Below are positions 31,360 to 41,554 of a stretch of DNA of 64,000 nt, piece by piece; position 1 is the stretch's first letter, and the number at the start of each line of letters is the position of its first letter. The notes beneath the pieces are model-generated. The model saw only the letters and a program-made list of their open reading frames with translations. It ran no database searches and had not been told where the DNA came from. The DNA comes from Eutreptiella sp. 'Long Island Sound 2002' (taxonomy: Eukaryota; Euglenozoa; Euglenophyceae; Eutreptiales; Eutreptiaceae), in the NCBI GenBank assembly GCA_964036045.1, contig OZ038388.1, positions 2,117,501-2,181,500 of the forward strand, written 5' to 3'. A program made the translations under genes and the position numbers.

Positions 31360-34300
31360 ATGCAAGCATTGATCCGGAGCAAATCAGCAGGGATTACAGG
31401 CAGAAGGGGCACAGCGGGGGCCGGTCCTGGTAGGGACCTTCTTTATGGTAGCAGAGGCATACCTGCTGCCCCTACCTACCGCCGACCCGGGGACTTGGGC
31501 CCTTATGAGCCCTGCCCAAGTACGCCCCCGGTGCGTATTGTGGACTCGGTGGAGACCAAGCCGGAGATTGGAGCCATAGAAGAACCCAGACGTTCAAGAA
31601 CATGGCGAACTCCGGAAGTTGAAGCCCGAAGAGAAGTACGACAGTCGGGAAGGGGAGGACGTGACATGGAGGACCTAGTCTCCATGTGTGAGCGTCGCTG
31701 CCGAAAGGCATGCAACCTCCGCTCCGCCGCGGAGGACTCTGACGAGGCCTGCCATTCAGGCAGCAGTGGAGGACGGGCCCGGCGCTACCGGAAGCGCGGG
31801 TCACCCAAGTCCGCGGCAAGGGATGCCGGGGCTATGGACACGGACCCCAGCCCGGTCAGGCTGTGGGAATCCGAGGGGCACTCCGAGGGCTATCGGACAG
31901 CCTACGAGCCACCTTCGGAGTCGGAGATGTCCGCGCCGATCGCCAGGGCGCATACGGCCCCCGAGCCCGCCCTGAAGCACGATGCCGAGGGCTTGGAGAG
32001 GCCAGCCAGGGCCCGGACGGCACCTGTGCCCCGGCACACGGGACCAGAGACGGACGCCATAGGCGATACGCCCATGGGCGATGAGTCTGAGGCGCCGGGA
32101 ACCGCGGGATGCGCTGGATCAGGCGGACAGCACGCCGCGTGCCACTGCGAGCACGTGTCCTTCCTCATGGGCAAGTACCCGAAGATGGGGATGGACGCCA
32201 TCGTGCACCGCCTCGACAGCCTGGACAACGCGAAGGACGGCTTAGAGACGGACGTCGCCGGGATCCTGGATGACCAGTCGGCCGCGGAGAAAGATATGGA
32301 GGAGCTGCGAGCGGAACGGGACCGGTACCGGGAGAATCTGGAGCTGGCCCTGGAGAAGCAGCAGCGAGTGGTGGACAGCCTCCTCCACCTGGTGGAGGAC
32401 ATGTCGGGACGCCTGAAAAGGCTAGAGAAGCTACAGCCCCTCGCCTCGGGTCCGGAGCTCCCGGCAAAGCCGGCCGCGGCAGAGCTGGTGGAGCGGGTCA
32501 AGACCCTCAGGAGCGCCATGGACAAACCCATGGGAGGCCCTGCAGAGGCACCCTACGCGCCTCCGCGTGTTGACCCGGGTGCGCTGCCGTTTGTTCCCAT
32601 GTTCAGCGAATCCACAATGCTCGGGGAACACACGGCACCGGCTGGGTCCATGCGGGAAGGGCACGTAACCACAGACCCGAGGAGCCTGACGGTACAGATG
32701 TCCCATGCCACCCAGGATCGACCGCCCACTACGACTACCTATGCAGTTTATGCGGAAGAGGAGATCCAGAACCAGTCCATGCAGGGGCGAACCATGGGAA
32801 GCGCCGACGGACATGGTCGAGGCCATCCAAGCGGAAACCTGTGGGCGAAGGACCCCAATACGGGGATATGGACAGCCGATGGAGCAACTCCTTCCCGCAT
32901 TCCAAACCCCATGGGTTCAGGCCCAACAGGACCGCATACCATGGAGGAGAGGGATGTACGGGGAGTGTACTCAAACCCCCCAACCACAGGTGGTATCCGT
33001 CTCGTCGGAGTGGTGGCCGGTGACGTCGGAGACGCCATCAGGATTGACGACCTCAGGGGAATCAAAATCCCCTACTACGATGACAACCCCTCCAACCTGG
33101 ATGACTTCATCCTGGATTGGGAGGACTTTGCCGAGGAGGTCGTCGGCGAGATGCGGGGAGCGCCGCGGGATAAGTGGGTATGCCGGACATTGCCACACCG
33201 GCTGGCGCAGGACCTGAAGGAGGTGCTGCGGGATCAGATCCGGGAAGGACTGATCAGGACGGAGCAGGCCTGCCTCCAGTGGTTGGAGAATGAGGAGCGG
33301 GTGGACGCTCCGAACCAGAAGCTGGAGGACTTGTGGTCCATCCCGCTGCCGCTGGACCGCGGTGAGTTGAGGTTCCGGGAGTGGAACCGGTATCTGCGGA
33401 AGTACCGCAGATGCCTCAAGCTGGTGGAGGACTGGAACGAGGCCAGCGAGATCCGCCACCTCCTGAAGGACGTCCTCCCCGGCCAATGGAAGAGGCGAGT
33501 GGAGGACGAGGAGAGGAAGCGCGCCAAGAAGCGAGTGGTGGTGAGGATCATGGCGGCGGAGGATACCCATGCGGGTATCATGGAGTTCTTCAGGAGGAAC
33601 CTGGGCGAACCCAACCGGATGTTGGGACTGAAGAACGCCGTGTACGTGGAGGTGTTTGGAGACTCCATGGGGCAAAGGTTGCTGCGCATCAACAACGTGG
33701 AGTGGAGGCGCGGGGAGCCGCTGAGGATGCAAGTCATCTTCGCCCGCATGAGCCTTGACGAGATCGTGAAGTACATCACGGTGGAGTTGAAGCTCAATGC
33801 AAAGAACAAGGCCCACGTGCAGGATCGACATGGTCATGGACAACGAGGCCACCGAGAAGACCGCCATCATCGGGAGATCCAGGAGGACACGGCCAACTCC
33901 GCGGAGGATGGTAGTGGAAGTGGCCAAGACCACTGGACCGGGTCCCGGGAGGATCATGAGGAGGCCCACTTCTTCGTGTTTGTGGCGCACAACGTGAGGA
34001 ACCATGGGCAGGATCGGTCCAGATGGAGCCAGGTGGGACCCAAGAAGAGCAGAGCGTCAAGGAGGATCGGGAACCCACCGCTCTCGTTCCGGGAGTACAG
34101 GTCTCAGCACGACGGGTGCTGGGTCTGTTATGGCAAGGGAAACAACCATGCACACGACCACCGTCAGTGCAAGGTGTATGAGGCGGACAAGAAGGCCTAC
34201 TTCGCCGCCCACCCCGAGAAGAAGCCCAAGGAGCAGCGGATTTCCGATTGGAAGGCGAAGGGCGGAGACGGGGGAAAAGGCCAAGGCAAAGGTCAAGGAA

Positions 34301-34473
34301 AAGGCGGAGGAAGAGGCTATGGTGATGGACCTGGTCAAGACCGACGAGTGAGGTCGATCGAGGAAGTTGCTGAGCACATGTTGAGGACGTTGGAGGAACT
34401 CAAAGCCCAGCAACGTGGTGGACAAAGTCCTGGCGGATCGCAGCCGGAAGGGGTTGCGGGAAGCCAAGTCTAG
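31360..34473 (+). CDS. Gag of Ty3/gypsy element A
   Basis: ATG at 31360, 1,037 codons, stop TAG at 34471. The N-terminus is Arg/Pro/Glu-rich and disordered. A coiled coil follows at about residues 295-365 (AEKDMEELRAERDRYRENLE). The capsid-like core is at about 560-850 (IKIPYYDDNPSNLDDFILDW, ERVDAPNQKLEDLWS). A zinc-knuckle-like motif lies near residues 918-936 (GCWVCYGKGNNHAHDHRQC), with CX2C followed by several His and a final Cys rather than the standard CX2CX4HX4C. A Gly/Lys-rich tail closes it. Gag packages the element RNA into particles. The reading frame continues without a shift into pol after the single TAG. Confidence 0.8.
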   Translation: MQALIRSKSAGITGRRGTAGAGPGRDLLYGSRGIPAAPTYRRPGDLGPYEPCPSTPPVRIVDSVETKPEIGAIEEPRRSRTWRTPEVEARREVRQSGRGGRDMEDLVSMCERRCRKACNLRSAAEDSDEACHSGSSGGRARRYRKRGSPKSAARDAGAMDTDPSPVRLWESEGHSEGYRTAYEPPSESEMSAPIARAHTAPEPALKHDAEGLERPARARTAPVPRHTGPETDAIGDTPMGDESEAPGTAGCAGSGGQHAACHCEHVSFLMGKYPKMGMDAIVHRLDSLDNAKDGLETDVAGILDDQSAAEKDMEELRAERDRYRENLELALEKQQRVVDSLLHLVEDMSGRLKRLEKLQPLASGPELPAKPAAAELVERVKTLRSAMDKPMGGPAEAPYAPPRVDPGALPFVPMFSESTMLGEHTAPAGSMREGHVTTDPRSLTVQMSHATQDRPPTTTTYAVYAEEEIQNQSMQGRTMGSADGHGRGHPSGNLWAKDPNTGIWTADGATPSRIPNPMGSGPTGPHTMEERDVRGVYSNPPTTGGIRLVGVVAGDVGDAIRIDDLRGIKIPYYDDNPSNLDDFILDWEDFAEEVVGEMRGAPRDKWVCRTLPHRLAQDLKEVLRDQIREGLIRTEQACLQWLENEERVDAPNQKLEDLWSIPLPLDRGELRFREWNRYLRKYRRCLKLVEDWNEASEIRHLLKDVLPGQWKRRVEDEERKRAKKRVVVRIMAAEDTHAGIMEFFRRNLGEPNRMLGLKNAVYVEVFGDSMGQRLLRINNVEWRRGEPLRMQVIFARMSLDEIVKYITVELKLNAKNKAHVQDRHGHGQRGHREDRHHREIQEDTANSAEDGSGSGQDHWTGSREDHEEAHFFVFVAHNVRNHGQDRSRWSQVGPKKSRASRRIGNPPLSFREYRSQHDGCWVCYGKGNNHAHDHRQCKVYEADKKAYFAAHPEKKPKEQRISDWKAKGGDGGKGQGKGQGKGGGRGYGDGPGQDRRVRSIEEVAEHMLRTLEELKAQQRGGQSPGGSQPEGVAGSQV
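34471..34473 (+). promoter_or_regulatory. In-frame UAG between gag and pol, element A (probable readthrough site)
   Basis: TAG is followed by AGG AGC CCC, and the frame stays open for more than 900 codons of pol. Element B has TAG CGG AGC CCC at the matching point. Confidence 0.55.
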
Positions 34474-37400
34474 AGGAGCCCCCACGGGAACGGGACCTCG
34501 GAGGTCTCTCCTCCGAAAATCAGTGGAGTCCCAGAGAAAGCGAAGGCACATCGGGTGCCGAAGAAGGCTCCACAAGAGCCAAAACCACTGAGCTTCGCCA
34601 CTCCCAACCCCTGGAGCGCCCTGCCAAGGGAAGTACATGTGGGTACGGGACATGGCAAGAAGGAAGGAGCGACCACGGAGAGCCCCGTGGACGGGCAGGA
34701 CCAACCCAAGATCTACACCATCCGTGACCATACCCTTGAAGTCCTGATGCACCCAGACGTGCTAGAGTTGCATGCCGTGAGAGTCGTCCATACACCTCAT
34801 GGCGACGAGCAGCAGTTGCACTTGAAAGTGCGAGTACGGTGCGGACGAGAGGAGAAGGTGGTGGATGTGTTAGTGGATACGGGTGCCCAGGTGAGCCTGG
34901 TCCGGAGAGGGTTGTTCAAGGAGGAACTCCTGCAGCCCAGCCGGAGACCGGTCCGCCTGAAGGTCGCCAACGGAGAGATTATGGGTGGCGGCACCCATGA
35001 GGCCACCATCAGTATGGAATTCTGGGAGCATGAGCGCTTGAACCGCCCTGATCAGGCGAAGAAAAGCACTCTATCCGGGAACTTCTATGTGGCCGACATT
35101 ACTGATTGGGATATGATCATGGGGTATGACTTCATGGTGGCAAACGCCATTGGAGCCCTTCCCCATCGCGCAACGCTGGTACGGGAGGATGATGAATGCC
35201 TCACATGGCTGTCCACGGACTATGCATGCGGATCATCCCAATGGAATGCTGAGGAAGAGGATCGGATCGTCCAAGCGGTGCAAGCTGTGGGTGCCAAGTC
35301 CAGAGGAGACCGTGGAGTTCAGCTCACGGAGTATGGAATGGCGCCGCAGGTGTATACCAGGATGATCCAGACGCTGGGAGCCGAAGCGCCCGAGACGGAC
35401 GTCTTTGCTTCCCGGGATGCCCCACTTCTGAGGAAGTGTAGGCGGCACTGGCATCGAGGAGACTCAGCCTGGCACCGGCATTGGGGTTTGAAGGAGTGGG
35501 GACCCATGTATTGGCATGGCTCCCTGGACAATACCAGACGTACGGTGGAGAAGATCATCGTGGATAGGGCGAAGGCAATCCTGGTCATAACCGGCATAGG
35601 ATCCACCCCATGTCCGCTGGAGGGTCTCAAGTCGACGCTGGACTCCATCACCCTGAACGAGATGTCATTCGGGCCAGAGGAGGAGTTGTTCATCGACGCC
35701 AAGGGTGTATCAATGCCCTCCCCGGGTCAAGCCTGGGGTACCAAGGCTTTCCTGGTGGATGGGGCGCAAGCTCAGCCCACGGGTGATGAAGCATTCAACC
35801 GTAGGGTGGAGGCGGTGCCCATGAAGGTCATGTTTGAGCCCAAGGAGGGGACGGATCAGCCAGTGGATGGCATTGACATCCTGTCCCACTCCGAGATCGA
35901 CGATGTCGTCAACTACATGCGAATGGGGATGCACGACCGTGTGGCAGCCAAGAAGAGGCGGGCCATGGTCACATCTCCGCATTGGTGGGATGACAAGATG
36001 TTGGTCACCGGCAAGTATGAGAAGGATGAGTTCGTGGCGAGGGTCATGGATCACATCGCGGACCAATATGATGGTCCGGTTGGGTCGGACCCGCCGACAT
36101 GGGATCTTCCAAGAATGGGGGCTGATAGCGACAGTAACCAGCCCGACGCCGCAAATTTTCGAAGATTATCGGTGGGAAGTGCACCCCACGACGATGAAGA
36201 CGGCATATCGGACGAGGAGAAGTCGGATTCGGACCCGGAAGAGGCCTATACCGCAGTGCGTTCGGTTGTATCGATACCGAAGCAAGCGGCTGAAGAGGCC
36301 CAGGAGAACCCGAAGGTCGCCGAGCTGAAGGAGAGGCTGATCAATGCCTATCCGCGGCTATTCAGTGGCGTCGCCAACAAGAACCCTCCAGATCGTGGGA
36401 GGTTTGGTACAGCGAAGATCAAGCTGAAGCCGAACCCCAAGATCTATCGTCATCGGGAGTACCAGCTTCAGGGCGATCGGGCCGAGGCCATGAAGAAGCT
36501 GTTGGCCGAGTTCATTGAGCGGGGATGGATCGAACCCTCCGACAGTGAGTGGGCCAGCCCAGCCTTCATCGTGCCCAAGAAGGAGAAGGGCGAGTGGAGG
36601 TTGGTGGTTGATTACAGAGGTTTGAACGAGCAGACCGAGCACGACTCGTACTCGCTTCCCCTGATCGACTCCATCCTCCAAAAACAACAGAAAAAGCCGA
36701 TCTTCACGGTGTTGGACCTGAAACACGGTTATCACCAGATGCCGCTACACCCGGACTCCAGGGCCTGCACAGCGATGTCGACGCCGCTGGGGCCCATGCA
36801 GTGGAAAGTGGTGCCTATGGGCGCCAAGAATGGCAACGCCGCTTTCCAGCGCATGATGGAGGACCTACTCGGTCCTGTCCGGGACTGTGCGGATCCCTTC
36901 GTGGATGACATCATCATCGGGTCCGGCACGGAGAACATGACTGAGGACGAGCTCATCGACGCGCATGAGAAGGATCTGCGCCGAGTGCTCAGCGAGTTGG
37001 ACAAGCACAACATGGTGTGCAAGCCCACCAAAGCCTCACTCTTCGTGAAGGAAGTGGAGTTCGCGGGTCACGTGGTTGGTCACGGACAACGCCGTCCCAT
37101 GCCTGGGAAGCTGGCGTCCCTGCACCACTGGGAGAAGCCCCAGACCATCAGCGAACTCCGGTCCTTCATGGGGTTCTGCAATTACTATTCGGGCTATGTC
37201 CGGATGTATGCAGAACTCTCGGGGCCGCTGCACAAGATGCTGCAAGTCCGGCAAGTTCGATGGCCGGAAGGGGAGCAAGAAGAAGCTTGCCGGGACCCCT
37301 GAGGCTGAGGATGCGTTCAACCGCCTGAAGGAGCGACTCCTGGGGGAGTTAGGGCTGTTCCTGGTGGACCCGGACAAGGGATTCGTGCTACGGACAGACG

Positions 37401-38147
37401 CCTCGGACTATGCCGTGGGGGCAGTCCTCGAGCAAGTCCGGGACGACGGGACTCATGTTCCCGTGGCGTTTTGGAGCAGGATCCTGGCCGAGGGCCAACG
37501 CCGAACATGGACCGCGAGGGAGAAGGAGACATACGCCATTGTATGTGCGCTCAGGAAGTGGTCTGGCCACATCGGACTGCAGCCGGTGGTGGTTTGCACG
37601 GACCACCAGTCCCTACAGAGCTGGCACAAGGAGCATGTCGACACCCCCTCAGGACCAGCGGCTAGGAGGGCCCAATGGCACGAGACGTTCGCCAAGTTCG
37701 ACCTCAGCGTCGTGTACGTCCCGGGGAAGGACAACACTGTGGAAGATTGCCTCAGTCGATGGGCCTACCCCGTGGGCAAGGCGTGGATGGACATATCCAG
37801 CCATGGCGACGCCGAGGAGACCGAGGAGGCCAAGCGCATCATCGAGATGGAGAAGGCCATGGAGCAAGAGGGAGTCAAGTGTTTTGTGTTGATGGCAAAC
37901 CGTACAGACCTGGCCAAGTTCCGGGGCGCCCGAGTCCAAGCTATTCGAGAGGAAACCCTCGAGCAATGGATGGTGGCCCCTGTAGAGCTAGTCAGGTCGG
38001 TGCTCACAGAGGACTGGTCGGATGACTATGCGGCATCCGAGCACTGGAGCAAGTACTGGAATGCCGTGAGCGCCCCGTCGGACGACGAATGGCCCGAGGG
38101 CTTGACCGAGGATGGCGACAAGTTGTTCCTCAAGGACAAGCTGCTGG
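34474..38147 (+). pseudogene. Pol of Ty3/gypsy element A, frameshifted and truncated
   Basis: Same frame as gag. Order: aspartic protease (VLVDTGAQVSLV near 34865), reverse transcriptase (YHQMPL, catalytic FVDD at about 36898-36909), then RNase H (TDASDYAVGAVLEQ). A one-base frame change at about 37236-37250 puts RNase H into the next frame; the original frame stops at 37300. The second frame runs to 38147, where an inverted LTR interrupts it at the point matching KLLV in element B. Integrase and chromodomain are therefore missing. The protease and RT parts still look intact, so the damage is not very old. The element cannot move by itself. Confidence 0.8.
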
Positions 38148-38392
38148 TGACGCGTTCCCGTGGGGGGCCGGCCACGGGACGCTGCGGTGGACACGCGCAA
38201 GTGAGCAGGCAGGCAAAGCACTACGCTCACAGGGGCATCAATGCGCTCATGTCATGTGACAAAGCGTTTCAGAATCCTTGCCACTCTGCAAAGAGGGAAC
38301 AAAAGTATGTACAACAACACATCAGGATATGTACACATGGGGTTAAGACTGGACTGGGGTAAGGGCATCACAGGACAATAGACACTCAGTCC
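38148..38392 (-). mobile_element. Inverted LTR end fragment (third gypsy copy)
   Basis: This 245-base piece is the reverse complement, at roughly nine bases in ten, of the last 245 bases of the element B LTR. It begins TGACGCGTTCCCG at 38148, which mirrors the CA terminus of that LTR. It therefore looks like the end of an LTR inserted on the minus strand into pol of element A and later split by element B. Confidence 0.65.
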
Positions 38393-39691
38393 TAATGAAG
38401 CGGTACCCAGAACCCCATGGCCAGGTTACGGCATACAACCGGTCTCCGGTCCACTAACCCCATGTACGGCGTGTTCCGTGCCGTGAAGCCCCGCATCGGC
38501 AACCGATGCACCGCCAGCGGAGATTTGTGTATCAGAATATCAGGAATCAACAGGGTTTTATTTTCATATTGTTTCCGACAATTTTTACGCTTCCGTTCTG
38601 ATATTCACTGTTTTGACTGCTGGCGGTTGGTTCGCGACTTTACCGTAACCGCCAGTTTAACTGTTTATAATGGAAACTTTAACGCTATCCGCGACGAAGG
38701 CTCCAAAGTCGCCAGGAACTGCATGGATGCTTCCGCAATTTTCATAATTAATACTCGCAACTTTAATCCGAATTTTTCAGGATGTCGAAATCGGATTTTC
38801 GACTTCGACATCCCCGCACTTGATTTGACCTCTTTCGAGTGGACCTACGTGCTTCCGTATGCACGAATCAACTTCCCTTTCATCCTGCCCTCCATTTGTC
38901 TTAAAGATATGGGCAAAACAAAGTTGATTCGTGAGGCCACTTGTGAGGGTCATATCTCGTGCCGCTTGCGAGTATTGACGATAAGGAAACGTGGGATGTA
39001 TTCACAATACTCCCGACGTAATTTAGGAAGCTTTACATGCCTTGCGTTTCTACACATGCGCGCTAGTGTAATGGATCATGGTCAAGAGGGTAGAGTTTGC
39101 GTTATAACTCTATGACCATGATATTGCGTGCGTTAAGATAACTTTCGAGTGTAGCGCGCAAGTGTTGGTGTTGCATAGGAACTCTCCTTGAGTTCCTATG
39201 AGCGATTGACACAAAGTTATGCCCTTGGAGGGGCATGACATATCGTGGTGGGAGCTACATTTTTGGGCAATATTTGGTATGTGCCAGGTGTTGTGTTGCG
39301 TGCCCATTTGGCGGGCCCATTGCTCCAAGACAAGCCCGCCAATGGACCTCATATTGTGCAAGCCCCTTCTCCGTACTCCCTACGGTCAATTGCAAGCCTA
39401 ACCTTCGTGAAGGGAAGCTTGTGTGGTGATCCCGAAGCGATGCGTTGGGAGCAAGGTGTGTATTTTACATTTTTCCATATTTTCATGTGCCCACTTGGGA
39501 AGCAGCGCTTGTAACCTTTCAAGGCGCCCCAAGTGGAGCACATACGTGGGATCGAAGGTCATTGGTGTCAAGTCATTGTGTTTAGAAGGATTAAGTGATT
39601 GCACGATCCAAGCCAAAGATATTATAATATAATTATGCGCCTTTCAAGGCACTTTGGTTTGTCTTTGTGCCAATTTTGCCATTTTTGGCCC

Positions 39692-39749
39692 GTCATGATG
39701 TCAAGTGGCGACCGTGTATTTCAACGTTGCGCTCAATTGACATCATGAC
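39692..39749. other. 13-bp inverted repeat inside the LTR
   Basis: GTCATGATGTCAA at 39692-39704 and TTGACATCATGAC at 39737-39749 are exact complements. The 3' LTR carries the same pair near 62405-62462. It could be a hairpin or a binding site for a dimeric factor. Confidence 0.5.
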
Positions 39750-41151
39750 CCAAGTATGATATGAGGGTACATACTTCGGTGCCCAACATATCTTGGACCC
39801 GGCGAATAGCTCCTCTTAGGCTTGGCATACCGTGGCCGCCATGTTGGCGATTTGGGACTATCCCAAATCATGGGCTCACTTGGCGACCCTGCCATTCCCA
39901 ATACCGGAGGAGTTGGGCGACGCCCCAAAGATATGTTGGACACATATGACTTGACATCAATCCTATGGCACACTCCGGTCCAAGTCGGGCACGTGCCTCA
40001 TTTGCCCTAACCATGAGCGTGCGCAATTTTGGCCATTTTGAGCATTTTTCCACTTTTGCTGCCCGCCGTGCCCCATGTTCTAACCTTCGTGCACGCCGGA
40101 CGCATGGACCAATGGACCATATATGACATGGGTGTTATGGGTAATGGTCCTCATGGTCCACACACCACGTGGGCGAAGCGGAGCCGCCTTCGTCAAGGCG
40201 CTAGGCCAAATTGAGTATGGGCAATTTTGCCATTTTTGCATTTGTGGACCCAATTGGGATCGTCACCACGCCGAGTGGCATGGAGATCTTTGAGAGCCAA
40301 GGGCAGGGGAGTCTCCGTTGGACTCCCGGTGGATCACGTATGGAATGGCGGATCCGATCTCCAAGCCGGCGTGGAGATATACTATTGGGAGCACACCGAA
40401 TTTTGGCTCATTTCAAGCAGCCAAAATGACCCAATTTTGGGACCCCAATTTCCCCCTTCCGTGTGGTCAATTGGCGGCCCCATTTCTCTAAGCCCATAGG
40501 GAGCCCGGACCTAAATCCAAGTTGTACACTCAGATATAAGTCCTAGGTCCTGCCTCCTACCCTGTGAGCCATTGGCCTTACCTTGGCCGGGCGAGCCACG
40601 CATGGGAATGACGCCAATTTTGGTGATTTTGGCATCATGACCCCACTTGACTCATCCGTGTTGCCCTGATGCCGGGACCTCAGAGGGAACCAGGTTGGGT
40701 GAGGGCTCCAGGGAGTTCGTACTCGAAGGGCATAGGGTCAGTTGCCTCGTCCCTACCTCTGGCGGGTCCGGACGAGGGGTCAATTTTGGAGTTTTTCAAG
40801 CTAATTTCAGTTTGGGCTGAAACAGCCCATTTTCAGCTACCAACTCCTGGGTGATAATGGCGGGGCCATATCTCTGGCTCAGAGTGGAGTTGGGACCTGC
40901 CGTTAAGGGAGCATAGGGAGCCACTGTCGGTTGGCCTTGGAGCCGATTGGTTCCCAGGAACTCGCCTGTGGCTGTGCGGGACACCTCTCCCATTGGCAGG
41001 GTTTCAGGGCCCGGACTGAGCAGGGCATGGGTTGTGTTTGAGCCCCCGCCCCCATCAGCCACTGAGAGGGTCGGACCTGGGATTGGGATATGAGTCGGGA
41101 CTGAGTGTCTATTGTCCCTTGATGCCCTTACCCCAGTCCAGTCTTAACCCC

Positions 41152-41165
41152 ATGTGTACATATCC
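41152..41165 (+). repeat. LINE target-site duplication, left copy
   Basis: ATGTGTACATATCC. The uninterrupted 3' LTR has this sequence once (near 63865-63878), followed directly by TGATGTGTTGC, as after the right copy. Confidence 0.9.
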
Positions 41166-41554
41166 TTTTTGCACTGAACGGCGCCTTTTGTGGCTGGCCA
41201 GGCCGGGGAGAAAGGCTCTTGCGCGCCAAGCTTTTTTGGGGAGGGGCGGGAGCCCGAAATCAAGTTCAATCGCGGGCTGAGTACCGCTGCACGTTGCTGT
41301 CCTCGTCTGCTTCATCTCAAAGAGACTTGGCAGCCCCGTTATAGACAACCGCAGGCCGGGGTCTCCGCTTGATACCCGAAGGCGGTGTGGTTGCGGATTG
41401 GGGGTTAGAGCATGACGGCTTGAGCACGGGGGGTGGCTTGGGGGAGGGATTCATTTGCAGAAGTGACTGGTGAGTGCCAGTGTGGTAGTACTGATTGATC
41501 GCGCCGCTAGGGCTGTCGAGGGTCGGCGTGAGAAAATGTGTAAGTGTGGCTTTT
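41166..41554 (-). other. 3' UTR of the LINE
   Basis: Non-coding stretch between the ORF2 stop and the target-site duplication. Its minus-strand end reads GCCGTTCAGTGCAAAAA, a tail of only five A residues. Confidence 0.7.

Noticed and set aside
38417-39115. 232-codon frame inside the 5' LTR, repeated at 61130-61828
   Set aside because: Its presence in both LTRs follows from their recent common origin. No domain is seen, and it overlaps the conserved LTR palindrome.
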